Below, piece by piece: positions 1 through 10,396 of a DNA stretch of 64,000 nucleotides (its first letter is position 1; each line of letters opens with the position of its first letter). The stretch comes from Candidatus Pelagibacterales bacterium (GTDB taxonomy: Bacteria > Pseudomonadota > Alphaproteobacteria > TMED109). The position numbers and the translations under genes are program-made. The stretch is from contig PAZF01000002.1 of the NCBI GenBank assembly GCA_002715505.1, positions 1-64,000 of the forward strand. The letters are read 5' to 3'. The notes beneath the pieces were generated by a model. The model saw only the letters and a program-made list of their open reading frames with translations, did no database searches and had not been told where the DNA came from.

Positions 1-2
1 TC

Positions 3-146
3 GCGCCTGAACCATGGATCGCCAAGCGTGATCGGGCGCTCCTGACCCTGCTCTACGGTGCCGGATTGCGGATCGGTGAGGCGGTGGCGCTCAACCGGTC
101 GGCAATGCCATCCAAGCCGGAGAACGCTGCCATTGTCGTTGATGGT
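3..146 (+). CDS. Fragment of XerC-like tyrosine recombinase (foreign, GC-rich end)
   Basis: Reading from base 3, the first ~48 codons give a peptide with the segment [14 protein letters not shown], the well-known start of the catalytic domain of XerC/XerD-type tyrosine recombinases; the Arg of GLRIGE is the first catalytic arginine. The stretch is visibly GC-rich while everything after ~180 is AT-rich. Both ends are missing: the frame runs off the window on the left and meets a stop soon after the join to groEL. Homology is clear from the motif. That it comes from another organism is inference from base composition and the abrupt frame change. Confidence 0.6.
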
Positions 147-174
147 AACTGTTACTCCAGTAGGAAGATTATTT

Positions 175-176
<2 letters not shown>
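141..176. other. Chimeric junction between GC-rich and AT-rich DNA
   Basis: Up to about base 146 the sequence codes for a recombinase in one frame; from about base 175 it codes for GroEL in another frame. The bases between match neither well: GroEL normally reads V-I-T-V-E-E here, but this sequence gives L-F-T-V-E-E. No attachment-like direct repeat or insertion sequence end is visible. An assembly artefact is the simplest explanation. Confidence 0.6.
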
Positions 177-1329
<1,153 letters not shown>

Positions 1330-1363
1330 TTAAAAACAACCTAAAAACTCATTATAATTTTAC

Positions 1364-1397
1364 AGGAAAGGGTGGTTTTACTGCCCTTTTTTTTTTA
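1364..1397 (+). terminator. Rho-independent terminator of groEL
   Basis: About 35 bases after the groEL stop, AAAGGG and CCCTTT form a short stem around an ~11-base loop, followed by a run of ten T. This is a standard intrinsic terminator. Confidence 0.75.
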
Positions 1398-1420
1398 ATA
1401 GCATGAAAAGGCTCTATTTT

Positions 1421-2968
1421 TTATGGTCTATACCCAAAACTACTAGGCCCAGTTTTTAAAGAAGGATAAGCTATTTTAATCCATTGACATACTTTAGGTC
1501 TTGTTTCCCTTGGATCAATAATATCTTCTATTAAGAATTTTTCTGCCGTTCTAAATGGAGATGAGGCAATTTTAATTTTTTTTTCTATATCTTTTCTTAA
1601 TTGTTCTGGATCATTTGAATTTTTTAAATCTGACTTGTATGCAGCTTCTAAGCCTCCTTCAGATGGCAATGATCCCCAGTCTCCAGATGGCCAAGCCATT
1701 CTATATTTGTATTTTACATGATTAATGTTGGCTGCGCCTGCGACTCCAAAAGCTTTTCTAAGAAGAATGGTACACATTGGAACATCTGTTTGGTAAATAC
1801 TAGCTAATGCTTTAGCACCATATCTTATGGTTGCATTTTTCTCCGCATTTTTTCCAATGACAAATCCCGGGTTATCTACTAAGTGTAAGACTGGGAAATG
1901 AAATGTATTTGCAAAATCTAAAATTTTTATTATTTTTTTTGAAGCATTAGATGTCCATCCACCACCGTATATTTGAGGATTATTGGCAATAATAATTAAA
2001 GGATAACCGTCTAATCTACCTAGTCCAGTAATTGCAGATAAACCATAGTTTTCTCCAATTTCAAAAAATGATTGCTTATCTAAAATAGACTTTATAATAG
2101 GCATAATATCATAACTTTCCCTTTTATTTTTGGGAATAATATTTATTAAAAAGTTATCTGTTCTGTTGACAGGGTCTTTACTTATTTTTTTTTTTGGAAT
2201 TTCATAAATAGATTTGGGCATATATGATAGAAAAAGCTTAGTTTTATCCATTGCTTCTTTTTCATTATTAGCTAAGTTATCTATGACACCATTTTTGCTG
2301 TGAATATTATACCCTCCTAACTCTTCTTTAGTCACCTTTTCTCCAATTTTTTCTACTAGGGGAGGTCCAGCTACAAAAATTTGACTTATTTCTTTTACCA
2401 TTATACAAAAGTGACTACTTACTAATCTTGCGGCACCTAAGCCTGCAACGGGACCTAATGCTAAGGATACTACAGGTACCTTGCTTAAATTATCAATTAC
2501 TAAATCCCACCCAGGATTAGCAGGAACGTAAGAATAGCCATCTTTTTCAAGTGTTTTTATTGATCCCCCACCTCCAGTTCCCTCAATCAATCTTATAAGA
2601 GGAAGTTCATATTCATTAGCGAGTTTTTCTGCTGCTATCATTTTTTGCCAAATAGCTGCATCTGCTGCGCCTCCCCTAATAGTAAAATCATCTCCATATA
2701 TTACTACAGGAAAAGTATTTATTGTGCCATGACCTATAACAGAGTTTGCTGGGGTAACTTCTAAAAGGTTGCCGTCTTTATCATACTTTGATTGTCCAGA
2801 CAACATTCCTATTTCTTGGAAACTATCATCATCCAATAAATATGAAATTCTTTCTCTTACAGTCAGCCTTCCTGCTTCATGCTGTCTATTAATTTTTTTT
2901 TCCCCACCTAACTTTAGAGCTAAGGCTCTTCTAAGCTTAATGTGATCTACTTCTTTTTTCCATGACAT
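1421..2968 (-). CDS. Acyl-CoA carboxylase, carboxyltransferase (beta) subunit
   Basis: 515 aa, full length for the PccB/MccB/AccD5 family, which transfers the carboxyl group from biotin to an acyl-CoA such as propionyl-, acetyl- or methylcrotonyl-CoA. The N-terminal half holds GRLTVRERI and the acyl-CoA-binding region with IEGTGGGG. The C-terminal half holds LVDNPGFVIG and the RKAFGVAGAA oxyanion region. The substrate cannot be told from sequence alone. No biotin-carboxylase or biotin-carrier (alpha) gene is next to it, so the partner must lie elsewhere. It is transcribed away from the dehydrogenase at 3089, with the divergent promoters in the 120 bases between. Confidence 0.88.
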   Translation of the reverse strand: MSWKKEVDHIKLRRALALKLGGEKKINRQHEAGRLTVRERISYLLDDDSFQEIGMLSGQSKYDKDGNLLEVTPANSVIGHGTINTFPVVIYGDDFTIRGGAADAAIWQKMIAAEKLANEYELPLIRLIEGTGGGGSIKTLEKDGYSYVPANPGWDLVIDNLSKVPVVSLALGPVAGLGAARLVSSHFCIMVKEISQIFVAGPPLVEKIGEKVTKEELGGYNIHSKNGVIDNLANNEKEAMDKTKLFLSYMPKSIYEIPKKKISKDPVNRTDNFLINIIPKNKRESYDIMPIIKSILDKQSFFEIGENYGLSAITGLGRLDGYPLIIIANNPQIYGGGWTSNASKKIIKILDFANTFHFPVLHLVDNPGFVIGKNAEKNATIRYGAKALASIYQTDVPMCTILLRKAFGVAGAANINHVKYKYRMAWPSGDWGSLPSEGGLEAAYKSDLKNSNDPEQLRKDIEKKIKIASSPFRTAEKFLIEDIIDPRETRPKVCQWIKIAYPSLKTGPSSFGYRP

Positions 2969-3088
2969 AATATAAAAAAATTTTTAACAATAAAACATAA
3001 TTAAATAGAGTGATGGTCTATTATTGTACCCCTTGTTTTAATCTATTCATTACTATAATATGATAACATTTAGTGAGGAGATTAAAAC

Positions 3089-3958
3089 ATGAAAGTTTCT
3101 TTTATAGGCTTAGGTGTAATGGGCTACCCAATGGCAGGGCATTTATCTAACAATAACAGTAATATAGAATTAAAAGTTTATAATAGAACTACTGAAAAAA
3201 CAAAAAAATGGCTCAATGAATATAAGGGTACTTTTTCAAAAACTCCAGCAGAGGCTGCAAAAGATTGTGATATTGTTTTTCTGTGTGTAGGAAACGATAA
3301 TGATGTCAATCAAGTTGTGCAAGGGGAGAATGGGGTTTTAAAAAGTATTCCTAAAAATTCTATAATTGTAGATCATACAACTGCCTCAGCAAAAATTGCT
3401 ATAAACTTACATCAAATATGTCAAAATCAAAAAAAAGTTAGTTTTTTAGATGCTCCTGTTTCAGGAGGTCAAGCAGGTGCTGAAAATGGAAAATTAACTA
3501 TTATGATAGGAGGGGATGAAGCCTCTTACAATAAAGTTCTTCCTTTCTTGAATAATTATGCAAAAAATACTTCTTTAATTGGGAAATCAGGTTCTGGACA
3601 GTTAGCTAAAATGGTAAACCAAATATGTATAGCTGGATTATTACAAGGTTTGTCAGAGGCTATAAATTTTGCTCAAAAAGTTGATCTAGATGTTGAAAAA
3701 GTTATAAGTGTTATAAAAGATGGAGCGGCATCTTCATGGCAAATGGAAAATAGATATAAAACTATGACTAAAGATCAATTTGATTTTGGATTCGCAGTAG
3801 AATGGATGAGAAAAGATTTAAAAATTTGTTTAGAGCAAGCTGATAAAGTAGGGGCTAGGTTACCTGTCACTGCTATTATAGATCAATTCTATTCAAATAT
3901 ACTAAATAATGGAGGTAGAAGGTGGGATACTTCTTCACTAATTAAACTACTTAGGTAA
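3089..3958 (+). CDS. 3-hydroxyisobutyrate dehydrogenase family NAD(P)-dependent oxidoreductase
   Basis: 289 aa, typical of beta-hydroxyacid dehydrogenases (3-hydroxyisobutyrate dehydrogenase, tartronate semialdehyde reductase). It begins with the Rossmann signature FIGLGVMGYPMAGHL, then has the substrate-binding motif DAPVSGGQAGAENGKL and the catalytic Lys in GQLAKMVNQ. A GTGAGGAG-type ribosome site lies just upstream. The natural substrate is not decidable; a role in valine or glyoxylate metabolism is inference. Its last 12 bases overlap the end of mazG on the other strand. Confidence 0.88.
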   Translation: MKVSFIGLGVMGYPMAGHLSNNNSNIELKVYNRTTEKTKKWLNEYKGTFSKTPAEAAKDCDIVFLCVGNDNDVNQVVQGENGVLKSIPKNSIIVDHTTASAKIAINLHQICQNQKKVSFLDAPVSGGQAGAENGKLTIMIGGDEASYNKVLPFLNNYAKNTSLIGKSGSGQLAKMVNQICIAGLLQGLSEAINFAQKVDLDVEKVISVIKDGAASSWQMENRYKTMTKDQFDFGFAVEWMRKDLKICLEQADKVGARLPVTAIIDQFYSNILNNGGRRWDTSSLIKLLR

Positions 3959-4567
3959 TTTGTCCTCCTTTTTAGCCCTATTCCATAGTTTTTCTTTATC
4001 CTTTAAAGACAATGAGTTTATATCTAGGCCTTCCTTTTTTGCTAGTTCTTTTAATTTTTGAAATCTTTTCTTAAATTTATAATTAGCATTATCTAATATT
4101 TCTATAAAGTTATAATTATTCATGTTTGAATAACAATGTAGAGTAAAAATTAAATCTCCTATTTCTTCTTGAATATTAGTATGATTTTTTTTATCTATCG
4201 CATTTTTTAGTTCTATAAACTCTTCTTCTATTTTATTTAAGCAACTTTTATTATCAGGCCAAGTAAAACCTATATTTGAGGCTGCAACTATGAGATCTTT
4301 ACTTGCTAATAATTTATTTTTATCTGTATTTTTATAATCTGTAAATAATTTAAATAATATATATATAATTTCAAAAACATCTTCTTCCTTTAGCTTAATT
4401 GATGAAATAAGCTCCTTATATTCTTTTAAATTAAAGTATTCATTTTTTATATAATTATATAAAGCTTTTCGATCTTTACTCTTTTGAAGAAAATTATATG
4501 AAGGTACTTTCTCTATATTTTTAAGCAGATGGATAACATTAGTTAAAATATTATAATTAGTTCGCAT
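3947..4567 (-). CDS. mazG: Nucleoside triphosphate pyrophosphohydrolase MazG (degenerate N-half)
   Basis: MazG hydrolyses (d)NTPs to NMP and pyrophosphate, limiting mutagenic or stress nucleotides. The C-terminal half keeps the all-alpha NTP-PPase motifs: an E-E-E-F-x-E-L helix and EEIGDLIFTLHCY with its metal-binding EExxD pattern, then ANYKFKKRF. At 206 aa it is shorter than the usual ~260. The first ~90 residues no longer show the motifs of the duplicated N-terminal domain, so only one active site is likely. It is the last gene of the leftward operon; it overlaps the 3' end of the plus-strand dehydrogenase by 12 bases. Confidence 0.75.
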   Translation of the reverse strand: MRTNYNILTNVIHLLKNIEKVPSYNFLQKSKDRKALYNYIKNEYFNLKEYKELISSIKLKEEDVFEIIYILFKLFTDYKNTDKNKLLASKDLIVAASNIGFTWPDNKSCLNKIEEEFIELKNAIDKKNHTNIQEEIGDLIFTLHCYSNMNNYNFIEILDNANYKFKKRFQKLKELAKKEGLDINSLSLKDKEKLWNRAKKEDKLPK

Positions 4568-4575
4568 AACATATA

Positions 4576-5337
4576 TTATGTCAAATTTATGTTTAGTCCA
4601 TCATAAGCAGGTTCAACATTTTCTGGACATTTAGAAAGCAATTCTTCGTAATCTAACCAGGCGCCTAAATGTGTTAATATGGCTCTTTTAGGTTTAAACT
4701 TATCAATCCAATGCAAAGTTTGTTCTAAATGCGAATGACTGTAGTGTGGTTCATATCTTACACAATCTACTATCCATAAATCTAAGTTATATAAATACTT
4801 CTCTGATTCTTTAGGAAAAGATTTAACGTCTGTAGAATAAACAAAGTTATTAATTTTAAAACCTAATGTAGTTTCATATCCATGATTTTGCTCAAAAGCA
4901 TAAACTTTGATACCACATACTTTTATTTCATTGTGTTTTATTATATTCACATCTAATGGTGGTTGAAAATAAGAATTATCTTGGGCAAATATATAATCAA
5001 AGCGTGTTTTGAGATCTTTCAATGTTTTTTTAGAGGCAAATACCTGAAGTTTTTCTTTTTTTTTCCACAAAAATTGCCTTAAATCGTCTATGCCATTTGC
5101 ATGATCTGCATGGGAATGAGTCCACAATACAGCATCTAACTTATCTACATTGTTTTTAATTGATTGCACTCTTAAATCAGGCGATGTATCAAATAAAATA
5201 TTTTTATTATTAACATTTGCTAAAACCGATACCCTAGTCCTATTGTTTTTAATATTTTTTGGGTCACAATTTCCCCAATAATTTCCTATTAACGGAACTC
5301 CACCAGATGAACCTGAGCCTAAAATTGTAACCTTCAT
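4576..5337 (-). CDS. Metallo-beta-lactamase-fold phosphodiesterase, PhnP-like
   Basis: 253 aa with the start LGSGSSGGVP and the metal-binding motif THSHADHANGIDDLR, both typical of the PhnP/RNase Z-like subgroup (phosphoribosyl 1,2-cyclic phosphate phosphodiesterase relatives). Further metal ligands are plausible in STDV, near residue 170, and THLG. In many Alphaproteobacteria a gene of this type follows tatD, as here with a 1-base gap; its physiological substrate in that context is not established. No phosphonate genes are nearby, so a phn role is unlikely. Confidence 0.85.
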   Translation of the reverse strand: MKVTILGSGSSGGVPLIGNYWGNCDPKNIKNNRTRVSVLANVNNKNILFDTSPDLRVQSIKNNVDKLDAVLWTHSHADHANGIDDLRQFLWKKKEKLQVFASKKTLKDLKTRFDYIFAQDNSYFQPPLDVNIIKHNEIKVCGIKVYAFEQNHGYETTLGFKINNFVYSTDVKSFPKESEKYLYNLDLWIVDCVRYEPHYSHSHLEQTLHWIDKFKPKRAILTHLGAWLDYEELLSKCPENVEPAYDGLNINLT

Positions 5338-5338
5338 T

Positions 5339-6115
5339 TTAATTTTTTACTTTACTAAAAAGGTTATAAAAATTATTTGTTGTTTGTTTAGCAAGGTCAT
5401 TAAAAGAAATATTTTTTAATTGTGCTAAAAACTTTGCTGTATCCTTTACAAAGGCCGGTTCATTTCTTTTGCCTCTATTAGGAACAGGAGCTAAATATGG
5501 TGCGTCAGTTTCTATTAGTAATCTATTCATAGGTACTTTTTTGATTGTATTTCTTATCATTTCAGCATTCTTAAAAGTAATTATCCCTGATACAGAAATA
5601 TAAAAGTTTATTTTTAATGCTTCCATTGCTAATTCTTCAGAAGCAGTGAAGCAATGTATAACTCCTTTGAAGGCACCCTTTTCATATTCACTCTTTAAAA
5701 TACTTATAGTATCCGCATCAGCATCTCTAGTATGAACTATAATAGGTAAATCCAATTTTCTAGAGATTTCTATGTGCTTGATAAAAGAGTCTTTTTGCAT
5801 TTCAACTTTAGGGTTATCATAAAAATAATCTAATCCTGTTTCTCCAATACCAATAAAACTAGGGTCAGAGGAAAAATGAAAAATTTTATCTAATTCATTA
5901 GAATAAAATTTTTTAATATTATTTGGATGAATTCCCCCACTATACCAGATATTTTCATATTTTTTTGACAATTGTTTTAGTTCATGCAATTCACTCAATT
6001 CTGTGCAAATTGTAAGAAGACCATTAATATCACACCTGCTTGCGTTAGACAAAACAGTATCTAAATCATTCACAAATTCTGACATGTTTAAGTGACAGTG
6101 ACTATCTATTAGCAT
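5339..6115 (-). CDS. tatD: TatD family metal-dependent DNase
   Basis: 258 aa, full length. The first motif DSHCHLN gives the HxH metal ligands, GETGLDYF the bridging Glu, IVHTRDAD and GVIHCFTAS the later histidines, and LIETDAPYLAP the catalytic Asp. TatD proteins are 3'-5' exonucleases/AP endonucleases implicated in DNA quality control. It lies between metG and the PhnP-like gene, the usual alphaproteobacterial order. Confidence 0.93.
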   Translation of the reverse strand: MLIDSHCHLNMSEFVNDLDTVLSNASRCDINGLLTICTELSELHELKQLSKKYENIWYSGGIHPNNIKKFYSNELDKIFHFSSDPSFIGIGETGLDYFYDNPKVEMQKDSFIKHIEISRKLDLPIIVHTRDADADTISILKSEYEKGAFKGVIHCFTASEELAMEALKINFYISVSGIITFKNAEMIRNTIKKVPMNRLLIETDAPYLAPVPNRGKRNEPAFVKDTAKFLAQLKNISFNDLAKQTTNNFYNLFSKVKN

Positions 6116-6125
6116 TATTTAACCT

Positions 6126-7640
6126 TTACTCTATTATTCTTGGGAAAACACCCTCTGGTTTATTAATTTTCATTCCTACTTTTATTTCATTATTAATATA
6201 ACTAAATTTTTGCTCTTCTTGAACATTTAGTTGCAAAAAAATTTTTTTTGCGGCAATTGGTAGAATTGGTTGAATTAATATATTAATTTTATAAATTAGA
6301 TTAACTAAAACATTTAATACAGTGCTAAGTTTATTTTTATTTTCTTTAAACAGATTCCATGGAGCCTTTTTATCAACATATGCATTAGCTTTTCTTATAA
6401 TACTCCATATTATGATAATAGCTTGACTAAACTGAAAAGTTTCCATTAAACTATTGTATTCCCTAAATTTATTTTCTACTATATTCAATAACTCTAAGTC
6501 TTCATTATCAATTTCATCTCTTTGTAATATCTCACCATTATTATATTTTATTATCATGCTTAGTACTCTTTGGACTAAATTTCCTAAATCGTTAGTCAAA
6601 TCACTGTTTAATCTTTTAACTAAAGCTTTTTCAGAAAAGTTTCCGTCATCACCAAAGGATATTTCTCTTAGTAAAAAATATCTTATTTGGTCATTTCCGT
6701 ATTTATCAATTAGATAAATAGGATCAATTACATTACCTAATGATTTAGACATTTTTTCTCCATTAATAGTCCACCATCCATGTGCAAATATGTTATTAGG
6801 TATTTTTAAATTAGCTGACATAAGAAATGCTGGCCAAAAAATAGCATGAAACTTTAATATGTCCTTTCCTACAATATGAGCATCAGCAGGCCAGAAAATT
6901 TTAAATTTTTCATTAGTATCTAAAGCACTAATATAATTAAATAATGCATCTAACCAAACATAAATTACATGATCAGATGATCCCGGAACACTTATTCCCC
7001 AAGTAAAGCTAGTTCTTGATATAGAAAGATCTTGAAGTCCACCTCTCACAAAACTTTTTACTTCATTGTATCTTGATATTGGCTTTATAAAATCAGGGTT
7101 ATTTTCATAATATTCCATTAATTTATCTTGCCATTTTGATAGTTTAAAAAAATAACTTGGCTCTTCCAACCACTTTAAAACATCTCCAGAAGGTCCTAAT
7201 TTTTCATTATTTTCATTTTTAGTAATTTCATTTTCTGCAACAAAACTTTCATCCCTTACTGAATACCATCCTTTATAACTTCCTAAATAAATATCTCCAT
7301 TAGAAAACAATAATTCCCAAATTTTCCTTACATAATTTTTATGACGTTCTTCAGAGGTTCTAATAAAATCATTATTTGTTAACTTTAATACTTTTGTAAG
7401 ATTTATAAATTCTTTAGAAACCTTATCTACAAAGCTTTTGGGAGGCATATTTTTTCTTTTGGCTGCCTCCTGAACTTTTTGACCATGCTCATCTGTTCCT
7501 GTAATAAAAAAAATTTTTTTTCCTGATAATTTTTTGAATCTAGCTACGGTATCAGCAACTAGGCTAGTATAAGCATGCCCTAAGTGAGGTTTGTCATTTA
7601 CGTAATAAATAGGTGTAGTTATGTAATATTTATTTTTCAT
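6126..7640 (-). CDS. metG: Methionyl-tRNA synthetase
   Basis: 504 aa class I synthetase charging tRNA-Met. The nucleotide-binding HLGH motif is at residues 19-22 (KPHLGHAYTS), KMSKSLGN is near residue 295, and a WLDALFNY segment shapes the methionine pocket. The zinc-knuckle cysteines found in many MetRS are replaced (GWYSVRDESF), and there is no C-terminal dimerisation domain, so it belongs to the short, zinc-free type. Its start overlaps the end of holB by 11 bases, suggesting translational coupling. Confidence 0.95.
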   Translation of the reverse strand: MKNKYYITTPIYYVNDKPHLGHAYTSLVADTVARFKKLSGKKIFFITGTDEHGQKVQEAAKRKNMPPKSFVDKVSKEFINLTKVLKLTNNDFIRTSEERHKNYVRKIWELLFSNGDIYLGSYKGWYSVRDESFVAENEITKNENNEKLGPSGDVLKWLEEPSYFFKLSKWQDKLMEYYENNPDFIKPISRYNEVKSFVRGGLQDLSISRTSFTWGISVPGSSDHVIYVWLDALFNYISALDTNEKFKIFWPADAHIVGKDILKFHAIFWPAFLMSANLKIPNNIFAHGWWTINGEKMSKSLGNVIDPIYLIDKYGNDQIRYFLLREISFGDDGNFSEKALVKRLNSDLTNDLGNLVQRVLSMIIKYNNGEILQRDEIDNEDLELLNIVENKFREYNSLMETFQFSQAIIIIWSIIRKANAYVDKKAPWNLFKENKNKLSTVLNVLVNLIYKINILIQPILPIAAKKIFLQLNVQEEQKFSYINNEIKVGMKINKPEGVFPRIIE

Positions 7641-8619
7641 TTACCTTAATTGCTTTTTCTATATCATTTAAAGTTAAATACAAGCTTGAGTATATATCTA
7701 GGTTGAAATTAATCATATTTTTTTTTCTTTCATATAAGATATTAATAAGATAATTAATTTGAGCATGATTTAAACTTTCAGATAATTTTTTAACTACTTC
7801 TTCCTCTAAATTATCAATATAAAAAACTTTTATATTATGCAGTTTTTTTAAAGCATTCCTTAAAAATCTGAATATCATTAAAAAAGTTATAGTAAAGATA
7901 TTATTATTATTTTTTTTATTTTGAAAAAGCTTTTGGATATTGTCTACATTATTATTCAAATTATAAATTTCTAAAAAAAAACTACATAATAATTTATGTA
8001 TCTCTAGAGCGTTATTATCATGAAGTTTAAGTGCTTCTCCTATGCTTCCATTAGATAAAATAGAGTAACTTTCAAAATTTTCACTGCTAATACTTGTTTT
8101 TTCTAGTAAATATTTGATTTGTTCGTAAGTTAATTTTTTAAAAATGATTTTTTTACACCTTGATTTTATAGTAGATGGAATCACAGTGTTCATGTGATCA
8201 ATAATTATAAAACTAGTATTAAAGCTATATTCTTCTAATGACTTTAGTAAAGCATTATGCCCAAAGTGATTAAGCTCATTTATAGCATCAATAAATACAG
8301 CTTTAAAACTGCTTTTGATAGCTGTTTTGCTTAAAAAAGTTGATACTTTTCTGACTTCCTCAACAGGGATAAATTTTTTTTTATCATCATCCTTCTTTAA
8401 TACAAATAAATCAGGGTGTATTAGCAATTGGTTATCTTTTTCTATATTTAGCATACCTTTTATTATATTAAATGCTATTTTTGATTTACCTATACCTTTA
8501 GGGCCTCTTAATAACCAAACTCCAGTATTATTTGACTTTTTTATGGAATCTAAAAGAGTAGCCGTTGCATTTTCATTTCCAGTAAAGTTTTTTAAAATAT
8601 CTTCACTTTTTAAATTCAT
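7630..8619 (-). CDS. holB: DNA polymerase III delta' subunit
   Basis: 329 aa clamp-loader subunit. The P-loop LRGPKGIGKSKIA is near residue 40. The Asn/Ala-Leu-L-K-S-L-E-E sensor helix (NALLKSLEEY) and the sensor-1 region with STIKSRCKKI are clear. The usual zinc-binding cysteines between them are not visible. The stop overlaps the tmk start downstream order-wise by 4 bases (ATGA). tmk-holB-metG is a conserved alphaproteobacterial cluster. Confidence 0.88.
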   Translation of the reverse strand: MNLKSEDILKNFTGNENATATLLDSIKKSNNTGVWLLRGPKGIGKSKIAFNIIKGMLNIEKDNQLLIHPDLFVLKKDDDKKKFIPVEEVRKVSTFLSKTAIKSSFKAVFIDAINELNHFGHNALLKSLEEYSFNTSFIIIDHMNTVIPSTIKSRCKKIIFKKLTYEQIKYLLEKTSISSENFESYSILSNGSIGEALKLHDNNALEIHKLLCSFFLEIYNLNNNVDNIQKLFQNKKNNNNIFTITFLMIFRFLRNALKKLHNIKVFYIDNLEEEVVKKLSESLNHAQINYLINILYERKKNMINFNLDIYSSLYLTLNDIEKAIKVNEK

Positions 8620-9266
8620 CTTTTATCTATTTCTTTTGTAATAATTTTGTTTATGTTATCAAACAGCAGGTCTTTGTTTAAGGAAGCATCAAATACTTTA
8701 ATCCTTTTTTTTTCCCTAGCAAGTTTAAGATAATTTTTTCTAACTGTTTTATAAAAAGATAAGGTCTTTTTATCAAATAAATTTTTTTTATTTCTTTTAT
8801 TAATTCTTTGAACAGCTAATTTAGGGTTAATATCTAAAAGAATTGTAAGTTTAGGTTCAAAGTTTCTAAATAATGAATAATTTAAATATTTTAGAATATC
8901 GTATAATTTTTTATTATTTCCACACTGATAAGCATAAGTTGAGTCCTGAAATCTATCTGATATTACTATACCATTTTCTTTTATTATTGGTAATATAAAA
9001 CGATTATAGTGCTCAAATCTGGATGCTAGTAAAAGTAAGATCTGCGATTCATTAGTAAAATTAATATTACTATCGTTTAATAATAATTTTCTAACTTTAT
9101 TTCCAAATTCACTTCCACCAGGCTCTCTAGTAAAGTAAATATTTTTTATTTTTTTTTTTTTAAATAAATTTTGAAGTTTTTTAATTTGTGTAGATTTTCC
9201 TGATCCATCAATGCCTTCAAATGTTATAAGAAAACCTCCTTTATTTAATTTATTTCTATTCAGCAT
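8616..9266 (-). CDS. tmk: Thymidylate kinase
   Basis: About 216 aa. It phosphorylates dTMP to dTDP. It has the P-loop FEGIDGSGKST, the DR(Y/F) substrate motif as SDRFQDSTYAYQ, and the TREPGGSE loop. I chose the ATG at 9266 because the in-frame upstream TTG (9275) has no ribosome site, while GGAGG lies just before 9266 (spacing is short, 2 bases). Either start lies inside the 3' end of dacA, so the genes are coupled. Confidence 0.93.
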   Translation of the reverse strand: MLNRNKLNKGGFLITFEGIDGSGKSTQIKKLQNLFKKKKIKNIYFTREPGGSEFGNKVRKLLLNDSNINFTNESQILLLLASRFEHYNRFILPIIKENGIVISDRFQDSTYAYQCGNNKKLYDILKYLNYSLFRNFEPKLTILLDINPKLAVQRINKRNKKNLFDKKTLSFYKTVRKNYLKLAREKKRIKVFDASLNKDLLFDNINKIITKEIDKR

Positions 9267-10395
9267 ATCCTCCAAAAATTAAGTAGCTTATTGCAGTTGT
9301 AATTTTTTTAAAGAATCCTGCTTTAGAAATATTTTCTCTAGAATATAAAGGGTATTCAATTATACCTTTTACAGTGTTGTCTATAACTAATTTACCATAA
9401 ACTTTATCGGTTTTTACCGGAGCAACTATAGGGTTGCTAAAAACTACTTTTGCTTTAAATTTATCCTTATTATTTTTACTGACAGTAAATAGTATATCAT
9501 CATTACTAAAGAGATCAGTAACTGCTTTTTTTCCTATCCACACATCAACTTGCTGTACAACATCTTCTTTTTTGTAAAGTTTTATATTAGTAAAATTCCT
9601 ATATGCCCATTCAAGCAGTCTTTTTGATTCCTCTTTCCTTTCTTTTTCACTTTTTAGACCACTTACTATTAGTATTAATCTTCTATTATTTTTTATTGCG
9701 GTAGCGGCCAGTGAAAACCCTGATTCTTCAGTGTAACCTGTTTTGAGACCGTCAGCAAAATTATAAGAAAATAAAAGTGGATTTCTATTATTTTGAGAAA
9801 TATTATTGTAACTATAAGTTTTTTCTTTAAAAAGGTGAAAAAACTGAGGGAAATCTTTAATAATTCTTGATGAAAGTATAGCAAGATCAGATGCAGTCAT
9901 ATAATGATTTTCATCAGGCCAACCAGTAGAATTAGTAAAATTACTATTTTTTAATCCTAATTCCAGAGCTTTTTCATTCATTAATTCAGCAAAGCTATCT
10001 TCTTCACCTGATATATTTTCTGCTACCACTATACATGCATCATTTCCTGATTGTATTATAATACCTTTTAAAATATCTTTTACGGACACTTGTTTTCCTG
10101 ACTCTAAAAACATTTTAGAGCCACCTTTACGCCAAGCTTTTTTACTAACATTTAGCTTTGTATCTAAGGAAAATGTTCCTTTTTCAATTTCTTCAAATAA
10201 AATATAAAGTGTCATTAGTTTACTCATAGATGCCGGATATACTTTTTTATCAGCATTTTTTTTATAAAGAATTGCTCCAGTTTGATAATCAACTATAATG
10301 GCAAAATCAGCCTTAGATGAAAAATTTGATGCGAATAGTGAGTTAGCATAAATCAGCATTATTAAAATTATCAGTTTTTTAAAAATTAAGTTCAC
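9256..10395 (-). CDS. dacA: D-alanyl-D-alanine carboxypeptidase (PBP5/6 family)
   Basis: 379 aa exported peptidoglycan enzyme that trims the terminal D-Ala of pentapeptides. An N-terminal signal peptide ends near SLFAS. The three active-site motifs are present: SMSKL (SxxK) near residue 56, SGNDAC (SxN) near 118, and LKTGYTEESG (KTG) near 218. A C-terminal PBP5-type beta domain follows, with a hydrophobic tail that may anchor it to the inner membrane. It lies one base after rlpA, in a run of cell-envelope genes. Confidence 0.92.
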   Translation of the reverse strand: MNLIFKKLIILIMLIYANSLFASNFSSKADFAIIVDYQTGAILYKKNADKKVYPASMSKLMTLYILFEEIEKGTFSLDTKLNVSKKAWRKGGSKMFLESGKQVSVKDILKGIIIQSGNDACIVVAENISGEEDSFAELMNEKALELGLKNSNFTNSTGWPDENHYMTASDLAILSSRIIKDFPQFFHLFKEKTYSYNNISQNNRNPLLFSYNFADGLKTGYTEESGFSLAATAIKNNRRLILIVSGLKSEKERKEESKRLLEWAYRNFTNIKLYKKEDVVQQVDVWIGKKAVTDLFSNDDILFTVSKNNKDKFKAKVVFSNPIVAPVKTDKVYGKLVIDNTVKGIIEYPLYSRENISKAGFFKKITTAISYLIFGGYAE

Positions 10396-10396
10396 T

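Noticed and set aside
9693-9884. Minus-strand 63-codon frame inside dacA
   Set aside because: It is an out-of-frame shadow of a gene with intact catalytic motifs.
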